NCBI GenBank assembly: GCA_017882505.1
Contig: JADGPJ010000015.1
Location: 1-44,748, forward strand
Reading direction: 5' to 3'
Length of the DNA: 44,748 bases
Origin: Solirubrobacterales bacterium
GTDB lineage: Bacteria > Actinomycetota > Thermoleophilia > Solirubrobacterales > 70-9
The notes beneath the pieces are model-generated. The model did not search any database, was not told the origin of the DNA, and was given only the letters and a program-made list of their open reading frames with translations. This document shows, piece by piece, positions 15,367 to 26,849 of this stretch. The stretch's first letter is position 1; the number at the start of each line of letters is the position of its first letter. A program made the position numbers and the translations under genes.

Positions 15367-17883
15367 ATCCGTACCGGCCCCGTCCTGCGCGGGAAGTTCG
15401 TCCGCCGGTGCCTCCGGAGGAGCCGCTGGCTCCGGGGTATCGGACTCGACCACCAGCGCCACGGCGCTGACCCTGTCGTCGTCCTTGATGTTCATCACCT
15501 TCACCCCCTGCGTCGAGCGTCCCATCTGGGAGATGCCGCTGACCGAGGTGCGCTGGACCATGCCGTTCTGGGAGATGAAGAGGAGCTCCTGGTGTTCGCC
15601 GACGATCAGGGCGCCGGCGAGGCCGCCCTTCTTCTCGGTCAGCCGCGCGGTCAGAACGCCTTTGGTCCCGCGACCCTTGATCGGGTACTCGGAGACCGGG
15701 GTGCGCTTTCCGTAACCGTTCTCGGTGACGACGAACAGTTCGGTGTCGTTGCGGGCGATGTCCATCGCCAGCACGCGGTTGTCCTTGCCGGCGACGTTCA
15801 TGCCTTTGACGCCGCTGGTGTCGCGACCCATCGACCGCACCAGCTCCTCCGAGAAGCGCGAGGCGTGACCGGAGTGGGAGACGATCAGGATGTCGTCTTC
15901 TCCCGAGGTGAGCCGCACCTGCACCAGCTCGTCGCCGTCGCGGACCTTGATCGCGATGATCCCGTCGGCGCGGATCGGCGTGTTGTAGGCGAGGAACTCG
16001 GTCTTCTTGATCAAGCCTTTGGCGGTGGCGAAGGCGAGGTACTTGTTCTCTTTGAAGTCCCGGGTCGGGATCACCGCCATCACCTTCTCGTCTTCGCGCA
16101 GCGGCAGCAGGTTGTTCAGCGAGCTGCCTTTGGCGTTGCGCGACCCCTCGGGCAGCTCGTAGACCTTCAGCCGGTAGACCTTGCCGCGGTTGGTGAAGAA
16201 GAGCAGGTAATCGTGGGTCGAGGAGATGTGGAGGTGGGCGATGTAGTCGTCGTCTTTGAGGTTCATCCCCATCACACCGACGCCGCCCCGGTGTTGCTGG
16301 CGGTAGGTCGCGAGCGGCAGCCGCTTGACGTAGCCGGACGCGGTCAGCGAGATCACCATCTGCTGGTCGGCGATCATGTCCTCGATCCCGACGTCGCCCT
16401 CGAAGTGGGCCAGTTCGGTGCGCCGCTCGTCGCCGTAGGACTCGACGATTTCCGCCAGCTCCTCTTTGACGATCGACATCACCTTCGCCTCGTCGCCAAG
16501 GATCGCCCTCAGCTCGCCGATCCGCTCCATCAGGTCGGCGTGCTCGGCCCTGACTTTGTCGGCCTCGAGCGCGGTCAGGCGCTGCAGGCGCATGTCGAGA
16601 ATCGCCTGGGCCTGCTCGCGCGAGAGGTCGAACTGCGAGATCAGACCCTCGCGGGCGGAGTCGGGATCGTCGGAGCCGCGGATCAGGGCGATCACGGCGT
16701 CGAGGTTGTCGAGCGCGACCAGCAACCCCTCGAGGATGTGGGCCCGCGCCTCGGCTCGGCGCAGTTCGTACTGGGTGCGGCGGGTGACGACCTCACGCTG
16801 ATGGTCGACGTAGCAGTGGATCAGTTCGAGCAGGCTCAGGGTCTTCGGGACGCCGTCTACCAGCGCCACCATGTTGGCGCCGAAGGTCGTCTGCATCGAG
16901 GTTTTCTTGTAGAGGTTGTTGAGCACGACCTTGGCCGGCGGGCCGCCGCGCTTGAGCTCGATCACAAGCCGCATCCCCGAGCCGTCCGACTCGTCGCGCA
17001 GGTCGGAGATCCCCTCCAGTTTCTTGTCGCGGACGAGGTCGGCGATCTTGGTCACCAGGCCGCCGTCGCCGAGCTTCTTCACGGTGAACGGCAGCTCGGT
17101 GACGACGATCGCTTCCTTGCCCCCCTTCAGCGGCTCGACGTGGGCGCGGGCGCGGACCTTGATGCTGCCGCGGCCAGAGGCGTAGGCGTCGCGGATCCCC
17201 TCGCGGCTCATGATCCCGCCGCCCGGGAAGTCGGGGCCCTTGATGTGCTCCATCAGGCCGGCCATGTCGATCTCGGGGTCATCGATGTAGGCGGCGACCG
17301 CGCCGGCGACCTCACGCAGGTTGTGCGGCGGGATGTTCGTCGCCATCCCGACGGCGATGCCGGAAGTGCCGTTGACCAGCAGGTTCGGGAACCGCGCCGG
17401 CAGGACCAGTGGCTCCTGGGTCGATTCGTCGTAGTTGGGGCCGAAGTCGACGGTGTCGGCGTCAATGTCGCGCAGTAGCTCGGTCGCGAGCCGGGTCAGG
17501 CGCGCCTCGGTGTACCTCATCGCCGCCGCGGGGTCGTCGTCGATCGAGCCGAAGTTGCCCTGGCCGTCGACCAGCAGGTAGCGCAGCGAGAACTCCTGCG
17601 CCATCCGCACCAGCGTGTCGTAGATCGCCGAGTCGCCGTGCGGGTGGTACTTGCCCATCACCTCGCCGACGATGAATGCGCACTTGCGGTAGGCGCGGGT
17701 CGGCTGCAGGCCGACGTCGTGCATCGCGTAGAGCACCCTGCGGTGGACGGGCTTGAGGCCGTCGCGGGCGTCCGGCAGCGCCCGCCCGACGATCACGCTC
17801 ATCGCGTAATCGAGGTAGGACGAGCGCATCTCCTTCTCGAGCTCGCGCTCCTCGATCCGTCCCGTCAGGGCGTCAAGTGCCAT
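15352..17883 (-). CDS. gyrA: DNA gyrase subunit A
   Basis: An 843-residue type IIA topoisomerase subunit that cuts and rejoins DNA. It has the N-terminal [19 protein letters not shown], the quinolone region [17 protein letters not shown] with the Ser and Asp associated with drug sensitivity, and the catalytic Tyr in AMRYTEARL. The C-terminal beta-pinwheel carries a degenerate GyrA box, QHRGGVG instead of QRRGGKG. The acidic, Pro/Ala-rich tail (about 810-843) ends in GTDGEGG, encoded inside the right arm of inverted repeat B. The ATG has a good GGAGAG ribosome site. It lies 24 bp after gyrB and is cotranscribed with it. Confidence 0.98.
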   Translation of the reverse strand: MALDALTGRIEERELEKEMRSSYLDYAMSVIVGRALPDARDGLKPVHRRVLYAMHDVGLQPTRAYRKCAFIVGEVMGKYHPHGDSAIYDTLVRMAQEFSLRYLLVDGQGNFGSIDDDPAAAMRYTEARLTRLATELLRDIDADTVDFGPNYDESTQEPLVLPARFPNLLVNGTSGIAVGMATNIPPHNLREVAGAVAAYIDDPEIDMAGLMEHIKGPDFPGGGIMSREGIRDAYASGRGSIKVRARAHVEPLKGGKEAIVVTELPFTVKKLGDGGLVTKIADLVRDKKLEGISDLRDESDGSGMRLVIELKRGGPPAKVVLNNLYKKTSMQTTFGANMVALVDGVPKTLSLLELIHCYVDHQREVVTRRTQYELRRAEARAHILEGLLVALDNLDAVIALIRGSDDPDSAREGLISQFDLSREQAQAILDMRLQRLTALEADKVRAEHADLMERIGELRAILGDEAKVMSIVKEELAEIVESYGDERRTELAHFEGDVGIEDMIADQQMVISLTASGYVKRLPLATYRQQHRGGVGVMGMNLKDDDYIAHLHISSTHDYLLFFTNRGKVYRLKVYELPEGSRNAKGSSLNNLLPLREDEKVMAVIPTRDFKENKYLAFATAKGLIKKTEFLAYNTPIRADGIIAIKVRDGDELVQVRLTSGEDDILIVSHSGHASRFSEELVRSMGRDTSGVKGMNVAGKDNRVLAMDIARNDTELFVVTENGYGKRTPVSEYPIKGRGTKGVLTARLTEKKGGLAGALIVGEHQELLFISQNGMVQRTSVSGISQMGRSTQGVKVMNIKDDDRVSAVALVVESDTPEPAAPPEAPADELPAQDGAGTDGEGG

Positions 17884-17907
17884 CAGCTGCTCTCCGTTCG
17901 GGTCGGA

Positions 17908-20442
<2,535 letters not shown>

Positions 20443-20482
20443 CTAAGAAGCAAAGTCCCTGCAAATCGTAGAAAAAGAGTGT

Positions 20483-20788
20483 CTAACTGCGGTCGGTATG
20501 AAGGCGGAACTTGAGCGCTTCGGGAGCCCGGTCCCCCAACTCGGCCCGCAGACGCTCCAACAGCTGCACCTGCATCAGGTCCAGCTCCTGCGCCCAGACG
20601 CTGTCGGCGCACTCGATCGTCAGCGTCCCGGCGCGCTCGGAAACGGGGGTCGCGACGGCGGCGAGCTGCTCGCCGACCGCTCCCGTCCAGGCCGCCTGAA
20701 TCGCCGCCAGCCCGGTCTGGGGAGCGGCGAGGTCCCGCGCTGCGCGGATCGCCGAGGACGCCTGCCGCGGGGCGCGGCGGCGGCTCAT
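20483..20788 (-). CDS. dciA: DciA-family (DUF721) replicative-helicase loader
   Basis: A 101-residue protein of the DUF721 family, the ancestral loader/operator of DnaB helicase in bacteria lacking DnaC/DnaI. The core reads WTGAVGEQLAAVATPVSERAGTLTIECADSVWAQEL, with the conserved W-A-Q-EL strand/helix typical of the KH-like DciA fold, followed by LLERLRAELG. It overlaps recF by 4 nt and precedes gyrB, the standard actinobacterial recF-dciA-gyrB order. Confidence 0.85.
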   Translation of the reverse strand: MSRRRAPRQASSAIRAARDLAAPQTGLAAIQAAWTGAVGEQLAAVATPVSERAGTLTIECADSVWAQELDLMQVQLLERLRAELGDRAPEALKFRLHTDRS

Positions 20789-21882
20789 GCGGCGGCGGCG
20801 CTCGGCAGCGCCGGTGGCATCGGCATCCGCACCACCGAGCGCAGCGCCGCGGCCGGAAGCGACTGCTCGTCCGCCGCGGTGATCAGCGCCTGACCCCCGT
20901 CGTCGAGTCGCCCGACCAAGCGCTCGCGGCGGCCCGGATCGAGCTCGCTCATGACGTCGTCGAGCAGAAGCAGCGGGGTCACGCGCCGTGCCGCCAGCAG
21001 CACCTCCCGCTCGGCGAACAGCAGGGCCAGCAGCGCCGCTCGCTGCTGGCCCTGGGACCCGTAGCGGCGCAGCGAGCGGCCCGCCGTCGCCAACTTCAAC
21101 TCGTCGAGGTGGGGACCCCAGGAGCTGCGGCCCATGCGGATGTCCTGCTCGCGCCGCTCCTCCAGGCCCGCCCGGATCTCCTCCGCCGATCCGGCGGCGC
21201 GAGGCGCGTACTCGAGGCTGGCGCCGCCCTCCAGGCCGAGCTCCGCCGCCGCGCCGGCGAACGGCCCGGAGAGCTCGGCGATCGCCTCGTCGCGGGCGGC
21301 GACCAGCGGCGCCGCGGCGTCCGCCAGGCCGGCGTCCCAGACGTCCAGGTCACCGCTGGCGCCGTACCCGGCGGCGAGGCGGGAGAGCAGCGCGTTGCGT
21401 TGCGCCAGCGCCTGCCCGTAGCGCTTGCGCAACTCCGTCCGCGCCGGCCAGCGAGCCGCGGCGAAGCCGTCGAGGTGGGCGCGGCGCTCTGCCGGCGGTC
21501 CCTTGACCAGGCTGAGCCGGTCCGGCGCGAAGACGGCGACGGGGGGTCGGTTGCGGGCCAGCGTCGCAGGATCGGCCGGACTGCCGTCGAGCAGGTGGCG
21601 GCGGCCGTCGGTACGGCTGATCGAGGCCAGCAGCCGCCGTTCCAGTCCGTCCTCGTCGCGGACCGAGGCCTCGGCCCGGGCCAGCGAGCCCCCGAAGGGG
21701 ATCAGGTCACGGCGATCCGAGGTTCGGAACGAGCGGCCGGTAAGGGCAAAGTAGAGCGACTCGACGAGGTTGGTCTTGCCGACTCCGTTGGCGCCGACGA
21801 CGCTGACGATGCCGGGCTCGAGCTCAACCCGGACCTGGTCGAGACTGCGAACCGGCCTCGCTTCGATCGCGGTGACGAGCAC
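20785..21882 (-). CDS. recF: DNA replication/repair ATPase RecF
   Basis: A 365-residue SMC-like ATPase that helps load RecA at single-strand gaps. Walker A is GANGVGKTNLVES near residue 33. The RecF-typical GRSFRTSDRRDLI, the signature segment near SQGQQRAALLALLFAE, and Walker B LLLLDDVMSELDPGRRE are present. The GTG start lies 12 nt after the dnaN stop. The Leu/Ala-rich C-terminus and length fit the family. Confidence 0.95.
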   Translation of the reverse strand: MLVTAIEARPVRSLDQVRVELEPGIVSVVGANGVGKTNLVESLYFALTGRSFRTSDRRDLIPFGGSLARAEASVRDEDGLERRLLASISRTDGRRHLLDGSPADPATLARNRPPVAVFAPDRLSLVKGPPAERRAHLDGFAAARWPARTELRKRYGQALAQRNALLSRLAAGYGASGDLDVWDAGLADAAAPLVAARDEAIAELSGPFAGAAAELGLEGGASLEYAPRAAGSAEEIRAGLEERREQDIRMGRSSWGPHLDELKLATAGRSLRRYGSQGQQRAALLALLFAEREVLLAARRVTPLLLLDDVMSELDPGRRERLVGRLDDGGQALITAADEQSLPAAALRSVVRMPMPPALPSAAAA

Positions 21883-21894
21883 CGGGCACCCAGC

Positions 21895-23004
21895 TCACAC
21901 GTTGAGGCGGATCGGCATAACCAGATAGCGGAAGTCTTCGCCCTCGACCGGCTGCAGCAGACCGGGGCGCAGCGGCGAGATCAGGCGCAACAGCACCTCG
22001 TCGCCCTCGACGCTTTCGATCCCCTCTCGGAGGAACTCGGGGTTGAAGCCGATCTCCAGCGGCTCGCCCTCGAACGCCGCCGGCATCGTCTCCTCGGCGT
22101 CGCCGACGTCGGGCGTCTCTGCCGCGATGGTCAACTCGCCCGGGGCGAAGGAGAGCCGCAACGGCGCGTTGCGCTGAGCCAGCTGGCTGACGCGGCGGGT
22201 GACGTCGAGGAACTCGGGTCGGGGCAGCCTGACGTCGTGCTCGTAGGACTCCGGCAGCAGCTGTCGAAAGTTGGGGAACTGGCCCTCGATCAGCCGCGTG
22301 GTGAGGGTGATCGACCCTGCCGTGAAGATGGCCTGGTTGGCAAGCAACGTGATCGCCGCCTCCTCGGCTCCCTCCGAGGAGAGGATCCGGCCCAGCTCAC
22401 GCAGGGCCCGAGCCGGGATGTTGGCGTCGATCTCGCCGCCGAGCTCGCTCTCCAGCTCCGTCCGCTTCACCGCAAGCCGGTAGGAGTCGGTCGCGACCAT
22501 CGTCATCTCAGAGCCGCTGGCGGCGACGAAGACGCCGGTCAGAACCGGCCGCATGTCATCGCGCGAGGCCGCCCTGGCGACCAGGTCGATGCTCGCCTCC
22601 AGCGCCTTGGCGGGAATCTTCAAACCGGCCTCGCCCCCGGCCGACGGCAGCTTCGGAAAGTCCTCGGCCGGAAGCACCCGCAGGTGGAAGCTGGAGCTGC
22701 CGCTGCGGATCTCGACGTCGTGCTCGGCCTCGCGCGACTCGATCTCCACCGTCGGGTCGGCCAGCGAACGGGCGACTTCGGCCAGCAACCGACCCGGCAG
22801 CAGCACCGACCCCTCGGCGGCGACGTCGGCGGCGAGGGCGGTTTCGAGGCCCATGTCGAGATCGGTGGCGGAGAGGGTCACGCGGCCATCGGCGGCCGTT
22901 AGCAGGACTCCGGAGAGGGCCTGGGTGGCGGCGCGGGTGGAAACAGCCCTGGAGACGATGGAGAGCTTGGAGACAAGTTCTTCTCGTTTGGTCGTGAGCT
23001 TCAA
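21895..23004 (-). CDS. dnaN: DNA polymerase III sliding clamp
   Basis: A 369-residue beta clamp with three repeated domains that encircles DNA and tethers polymerase. The N-terminus MKLTTKREELVSKLSIVSRAV, the middle RPVLTGVFVAA with DSYRLAVKR, and the C-terminal YLVMPIRLNV (M-P-M/I-R type end) match DnaN. The start is TTG at 23004 with AAGAAGG about 10 nt upstream. The 142-bp gap before it holds the DnaA-box cluster. Confidence 0.96.
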   Translation of the reverse strand: MKLTTKREELVSKLSIVSRAVSTRAATQALSGVLLTAADGRVTLSATDLDMGLETALAADVAAEGSVLLPGRLLAEVARSLADPTVEIESREAEHDVEIRSGSSSFHLRVLPAEDFPKLPSAGGEAGLKIPAKALEASIDLVARAASRDDMRPVLTGVFVAASGSEMTMVATDSYRLAVKRTELESELGGEIDANIPARALRELGRILSSEGAEEAAITLLANQAIFTAGSITLTTRLIEGQFPNFRQLLPESYEHDVRLPRPEFLDVTRRVSQLAQRNAPLRLSFAPGELTIAAETPDVGDAEETMPAAFEGEPLEIGFNPEFLREGIESVEGDEVLLRLISPLRPGLLQPVEGEDFRYLVMPIRLNV

Positions 23005-23172
23005 GTGTTGAGTGCCTTCTTGAGTTGGATTAGGGCTTGTGGAAAAGATCGAAGTCGAGGCTGATTCGGCCTGGCGCCGCGGTTTCGTGCCTGTGGAAGC
23101 GGCTGTGGGGAAAAGGGTGATTCTTGCAGTGCCATCGGCCGGCAGCTCAATTCCCGGTTGGGTTGTGGATAG
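23005..23172. other. oriC: Probable chromosomal origin oriC (DnaA-box cluster)
   Basis: Four TGTGG-type DnaA boxes, all in one orientation: TGTGGAAAA at 23038 (8/9 to consensus complement), TGTGGAAGC at 23092 (6/9), TGTGGGGAA at 23104 (7/9) and TGTGGATAG at 23164 (8/9, inside the end of dnaA). They sit in the dnaA-dnaN gap, the usual actinobacterial origin location, but the region is short and an AT-rich unwinding element is weak (around 23010-23050). Confidence 0.65.
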
Positions 23173-24475
23173 CGTCGCGTAACTCCTGGACTCGGCCGGC
23201 GAGGTCGGAGTCGTCGTCGACGGCGGCTTCGATCCGGCGCAGGGAGTTGAGCACGGTGGAGTGGTCGCGGCCGCCGTAGAGGCGGCCGATCTGCGGCAGC
23301 GAGAGGTCGGTCAGCTCGCGGGTGAGGAGGATCGCCACCTGGCGGGCGCGCAGCGGGGTCGCGGCTCGGCTCGATCCGACCAGCTCGGCGCGGGAGATGC
23401 CGAAGCGCTCGGCGACCTGCTGCTGGATCTCCTCGACCGACGTCGCCTGAGCCGAGCGGGCGCGGGGAATCACCTCGGCGATCAGCTCGGAGCTGAGCGG
23501 GCGTGCCATCAGCGAGGCGTGGGCGAGGACCCTGGTCAGGGCGCCGTGCAGCTGGCGGACGTTGGCGTCGATCCGGTTTGCGAGCTCGGCGAGGGCGCCG
23601 GAGTCGGCGATCTCGACTCCGGACTCCCGGACCAGGTGGCGCAGAACGGTGAGCCGGGTCGCCAGGTTGGGTGGCTCGACCGCCACGGTCAGGCCCCACT
23701 CGAAGCGGTCGCGCAGCCGCGAGGCGAGGGTGGAGAGCTCACTGGGGATGCGGTCGGCGGAGAGGACCAGTTGACTGCCGGACTCGTAGAGGACGTTGAA
23801 GGTGTGGAAGAACTCCTCCTCGGTGTGGGGCTTGCCCTCGAGGAACTGGACGTCGTCGATGAGGAGGACGTCGATGTCGCGGTAGCGCGCCTTGAACGCC
23901 TCGTTGCCGGCGGACCGCAGCGCCGCGACGAACTCGTTGGTGAAGGACTCGGCGGTCGTGTAGCGGACGCTCAGTCCGGGGGCGTTGTCGCCGAGGTAGT
24001 TGGCGATCGCGGCCAGAAGGTGCGTCTTGCCGAGTCCGGGCGGGCCGTGCAGGAAGAGCGGGTTGTAGGCCTCCGAGGGAGCCTCGGCGACCGCGAGGGC
24101 GGCGCCGTGCGCAAGCCGGTTGCTGGGGCCGATGACGAAGCGGTCGAAGGTGTAGTTGGGGTTCAGCTCGACCGATGACGTCGTTTCCCCGTCCCCGCCC
24201 GTCGCGGCGCCGAAGCTGACCCGCCGCAGCGGCGTGCCGGAGTCGGCCAGTGCTTCGGCGATCAACGAGGCGTAGCGGCGCTCCGCCCAGGCCCGGATGC
24301 TCTCGGGCGCGGTTAGGTAGAGGGTGTCGCCGTCGGTGCCTGCAGCCTTGAGCGGCTCCAGCCAGAGCTTGAAGGTCGAGTCGGGTACCGAGGCTTGGAG
24401 CCGGTCCTGGGTCGCCCGCCAGAGGGCGTCGAGTTCTTGTCTTGAGGAGTCATCTGGCACCTGGCTGGCGACCAT
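23147..24475 (-). CDS. dnaA: Chromosomal replication initiator DnaA
   Basis: A 442-residue AAA+ initiator. Domain I (about 1-90) has LWRATQDRLQASVPDSTFKLWLEPL, linker domain II is short, and domain III has NPLFLHGPPGLGKTHLLAAIAN (Walker A), LLIDDVQFLEGK (Walker B) and LSADRIPSEL. Domain IV ends with the DnaA-box-binding signature GGRDHSTVLNSLRRIE. I chose ATG at 24475 (MVASQVPDD), since the extra 29 residues of a longer TTG frame read through the promoter region and are not family-like. It diverges from rpmH across about 86 bp. Confidence 0.97.
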   Translation of the reverse strand: MVASQVPDDSSRQELDALWRATQDRLQASVPDSTFKLWLEPLKAAGTDGDTLYLTAPESIRAWAERRYASLIAEALADSGTPLRRVSFGAATGGDGETTSSVELNPNYTFDRFVIGPSNRLAHGAALAVAEAPSEAYNPLFLHGPPGLGKTHLLAAIANYLGDNAPGLSVRYTTAESFTNEFVAALRSAGNEAFKARYRDIDVLLIDDVQFLEGKPHTEEEFFHTFNVLYESGSQLVLSADRIPSELSTLASRLRDRFEWGLTVAVEPPNLATRLTVLRHLVRESGVEIADSGALAELANRIDANVRQLHGALTRVLAHASLMARPLSSELIAEVIPRARSAQATSVEEIQQQVAERFGISRAELVGSSRAATPLRARQVAILLTRELTDLSLPQIGRLYGGRDHSTVLNSLRRIEAAVDDDSDLAGRVQELRDAIHNPTGN

Positions 24476-24509
24476 AGCGGCGTGCCTGCCGACGGGTTCG
24501 GGGCGGCCC

Positions 24510-24528
24510 GCAAATCCCGTAGAAAAGA
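24510..24528 (-). promoter_or_regulatory. Motif shared by the dnaA and gyrB upstream regions
   Basis: On the minus strand TCTTTTCTACGGGATTTGC lies about 35 nt before dnaA. A near copy, TCTTTTTCTACGATTTGC (20461-20478), lies after dciA and before gyrB. It could be a common promoter or binding site. Confidence 0.35.
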
Positions 24529-24545
24529 TTTCGGGTCTTCGTCCG

Positions 24546-24551
24546 TATACT
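24546..24551 (+). promoter_or_regulatory. Putative -10 (TATACT) for rpmH
   Basis: TATACT 10 nt before the rpmH ATG. The transcript would begin almost at the start codon and drive rpmH-rnpA-yidD-yidC. Confidence 0.5.
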
Positions 24552-24561
24552 TCCGCCACCA

Positions 24562-24696
24562 ATGAAGCGCACCTATCAGCCGAAGAAGCGGAAGCGCGCG
24601 AAGACGCACGGCTTTCGAGCGCGGATGGCCACCCGCGGTGGCCGCGCGATCCTGAAGCGTCGCCGTCGCAAAGGGCGGAAGCGCCTCACCCCCTAG
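24562..24696 (+). CDS. rpmH: 50S ribosomal protein L34
   Basis: A 44-residue, extremely basic protein with the full L34 pattern: [20 protein letters not shown], then [20 protein letters not shown] and an RLTP end. It is the classical neighbour of the origin, divergent from dnaA. Its stop is immediately followed by the rnpA start with no gap. Confidence 0.98.
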   Translation: MKRTYQPKKRKRAKTHGFRARMATRGGRAILKRRRRKGRKRLTP

Positions 24697-25065
24697 ATGG
24701 CGTCGAAGCGACGGCGCCTGTCGCGCAGCGGGGAGTTCGACCGCGTCTATCGCGACGGTTCATCACATGCGACCCGCTACCTCGTTCTCTACACCTTTCC
24801 CCGCCGCGACGAGGAGCGCGAGGATATCCGGCTGGGCGTTTCGGTCAGCCGCAAGGTTGGCGGCGCGGTCGAGCGCAACCGGGTCAAGCGGGCTCTGCGC
24901 GAGGCTTTCTGGGGACTCTCCGACAAACTCCCACCGCGCCACGACTTCGTGATCGTCGCCCGTTCGGAGATCGCCGGTCTGATCGAGCGCGAGGGCAGCG
25001 CCGCTGCCACCAAGTGCCTGGAAGAGGCGCTGTCGAGCACGTCAGCCGGGGGGCGTTCCACGTGA
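24697..25065 (+). CDS. rnpA: Ribonuclease P protein component
   Basis: A 122-residue basic protein assisting the RNase P RNA in tRNA 5' maturation. The RNR signature RNRVKRALREAFW and the preceding LGVSVSRKVGGAVE match the family, as does the N-terminal SRSGEFDRVYRDG. The start ATG directly abuts the rpmH stop. The 3' end overlaps yidD by 4 nt, and the overlap lies within a parS-like palindrome. Confidence 0.96.
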   Translation: MASKRRRLSRSGEFDRVYRDGSSHATRYLVLYTFPRRDEEREDIRLGVSVSRKVGGAVERNRVKRALREAFWGLSDKLPPRHDFVIVARSEIAGLIEREGSAAATKCLEEALSSTSAGGRST

Positions 25066-25069
25066 AACG
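25054..25069. promoter_or_regulatory. parS: parS-like centromere site
   Basis: CGTTCCACGTGAAACG matches the ParB site TGTTYCACGTGAAACA at 14 of 16 positions, including the whole central 14-mer GTTYCACGTGAAAC. It overlaps the rnpA stop and yidD start, about 2.3 kb from parA and about 2 kb from the probable oriC. Confidence 0.75.
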
Positions 25070-25334
25070 CGTCGTCCTGGCGCCGCTCGCCGCCTACCAG
25101 CGCTGGATTTCGCCCAGCCGCCCTCGCCGGTGTCGCTACGAGCCGACCTGCTCGGCCTATGCAGTCGAGTCGATTGAGCGCTTCGGAGTCCTCCGCGGGC
25201 TGTTGCTCGGCGCCTGGCGCCTGCTTCGCTGCAACCCCTTCAGCCACGGCGGCTTCGATCCCGTGCCTGACAAGTTCACGCTGAGGGTCGGCCCGGTCCA
25301 TCCGGCCGAGTACCACGGGGAGGTCCGGTCGTGA
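25062..25334 (+). CDS. yidD: YidD membrane protein insertion efficiency factor
   Basis: A 90-residue small protein with the YidD pattern: LAAYQRWISPSRPRRCRYEPTCSAYAVESIERFG, including the two Cys around EPTCS, and RLLRCNPFSHGGFDPVP. It is thought to assist YidC-dependent insertion at the inner membrane. The GTG start overlaps rnpA by 4 nt; its stop overlaps the yidC GTG by 4 nt. Confidence 0.93.
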   Translation: MKRVVLAPLAAYQRWISPSRPRRCRYEPTCSAYAVESIERFGVLRGLLLGAWRLLRCNPFSHGGFDPVPDKFTLRVGPVHPAEYHGEVRS

Positions 25335-26095
25335 TCCTCCCCGCCGCGAACATCCTGCAGCCGCTGATCAACATCGCCAACGGCGTCCTGCAGTTCTTCC
25401 ACGACAACGCCGGTCTCAGCTGGGGAATGTCGATCATCGCCCTGACGGTTTGCACCAGGGCTCTGCTGATCCCGCTGACCTACAAACAGCTGAAAGGAAT
25501 GCGGGCCCTGCAGGCGCTCCAGCCTCAGATCAAGGAGCTGCAGGCCAAATACAAGAACGACAAACAGCGCATGCAGCAGGAAATGATGCGCTTCTACAAA
25601 GAGAACAAAGTCAACCCCTTTGCCTCTTGCATCCCCCTCGTCGCGCAGCTGCCGGTCTTCATCACCCTCTTCTACGTCCTCCGCCACGAGCTCCCGGCGG
25701 ACATCGGCTGCAAGGCCGGGGAATGCGGCGCCGAAGCATCGTTCTTCTTCATCAACGACCTGACGGCGAAGGCGACCGGGGCGGAACTGATCGTGCTCAT
25801 CGTTCTCTATGTCGGCACCCAGCTGGCCTCGGGCTACTTCATGTCGGTCACCGCCGACAAAAGCCAGCGGATGATGATGTTCCTGCTGCCCCTGATCTTC
25901 GTGCCCTTCATCCTCAGCTTTCCGGCCGGCCTGATCCTCTACTGGATCACGACCAACATCTGGACGATCGGGCAGCAGTTCACGATCCAAAAACTGATTC
26001 CGGTGCCCGTGACGGCGACGGCTACCGCGATGGCGGCGACGGCTCCGAAGGCGCCTCCGCCGCCTCCGAAAAAGAAGAAGAAGAAGAGACGGTAG
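25331..26095 (+). CDS. yidC: Membrane protein insertase YidC/Oxa1
   Basis: A 254-residue insertase of the short Gram-positive type. Its hydrophobic helices are GMSIIALTVCTRALLIPLT (with the conserved Arg of the groove), LVAQLPVFITLFYVL, LIVLIVLYVGTQLASGYF and MMMFLLPLIFVPFILSF. A positively charged coiled segment (KELQAKYKNDKQRMQQEM) joins the first two. The tail is Pro- and Lys-rich (PPPPPKKKKKKRR) and could contact the ribosome. No signal peptide or lipobox is seen. It ends the rpmH operon. Confidence 0.94.
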   Translation: MILPAANILQPLINIANGVLQFFHDNAGLSWGMSIIALTVCTRALLIPLTYKQLKGMRALQALQPQIKELQAKYKNDKQRMQQEMMRFYKENKVNPFASCIPLVAQLPVFITLFYVLRHELPADIGCKAGECGAEASFFFINDLTAKATGAELIVLIVLYVGTQLASGYFMSVTADKSQRMMMFLLPLIFVPFILSFPAGLILYWITTNIWTIGQQFTIQKLIPVPVTATATAMAATAPKAPPPPPKKKKKKRR

Positions 26096-26108
26096 GGACT
26101 GAGGTTGA

Positions 26109-26128
26109 AGAGGGTCAGGTGGCCCTCT
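26109..26128. terminator. Hairpin between yidC and rsmG
   Basis: An 8-bp stem (AGAGGGTC with GGCCCTCT, one G-T) and AGGT tetraloop in the 73-bp gap between convergent genes; no long T-run. Likely a bidirectional terminator. Confidence 0.5.
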
Positions 26129-26168
26129 CCGATCGAGCCGCGACGGGCGGAAGAGAGCTTGCTTGGCT

Positions 26169-26849
26169 TCAGCCGCGGGGGCGCTTCTTGGCGATGCCGG
26201 CACGGCGAGGGAGGTCGGGTGGCGTGGGGCCGACCTTCCTGACGACGTGGAGGTGGCGGTGCCGGCTGCCGGCGCGGTCGCCGACGTCGAGGATCGATTC
26301 GGGCTGCATGGCCAGGGACTCCGAGGCGCGGGCGAGTTGCTGCTCCTCGTCCGCGTCGCGTTTTCCCTTCCAGGCCACGAGGACGCCGTTTGGCTTCAGC
26401 AGCGGGGATGCGAGCTCGGCAAGGGTCGAGAGGCGGCCTACGGCGCGGGCGGTGACGACGTCGTAGGAGTCGCGGCCCGCGGTCGACGCGAGGTCCTCGG
26501 AGCGGGTGTTGAGGGCGGTGGCGTTGGCGATCCCGGCGGCTTCGATCGCGCGGCGCATGAAGTCGCACTTACGGCCGATCGACTCGATCAGATCGATCTG
26601 GGCGCGGGGCAGGGCCACCGCGAGGGCGAGGCCGGGGAAGCCGCCGCCCGCGCCGACGTCGGCGACGCGCTCGGCGGCGCGCAGCTCTGGAACGTCGAGC
26701 CCGGTGAGGCTGTCGGCGACGTGGACCTTCCAGGCGCGCTCGTCGACGACAGAGCTGAGCGAGGCACGCTCGGTCGCGAGCAACTCGAGGACCTTGCCCA
26801 GGGCCTGGCGGCCGGCCGGGTCGAGCACCGCGGTGGGGTCGACGCTCAC
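26169..26849 (-). CDS. rsmG: 16S rRNA (guanine-N7) methyltransferase RsmG (GidB)
   Basis: A 226-residue SAM-dependent enzyme that methylates G527 of 16S rRNA. It has the substrate segment VHVADSLTGL, SAM motif VADVGAGGGFPGLALA, LIESIGRKCDFMR and the ARAVGRLSTLAEL motif. The C-terminus is extended and basic. The GTG start overlaps the jag stop by 4 nt. The jag-rsmG pair faces away from parA and towards yidC. Confidence 0.94.
   Translation of the reverse strand: MSVDPTAVLDPAGRQALGKVLELLATERASLSSVVDERAWKVHVADSLTGLDVPELRAAERVADVGAGGGFPGLALAVALPRAQIDLIESIGRKCDFMRRAIEAAGIANATALNTRSEDLASTAGRDSYDVVTARAVGRLSTLAELASPLLKPNGVLVAWKGKRDADEEQQLARASESLAMQPESILDVGDRAGSRHRHLHVVRKVGPTPPDLPRRAGIAKKRPRG

Noticed and set aside
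24476-24562. 29-residue N-terminal extension of DnaA
   Set aside because: It reads through the dnaA/rpmH promoter region and matches no DnaA domain I sequence; ATG at 24475 fits the family.
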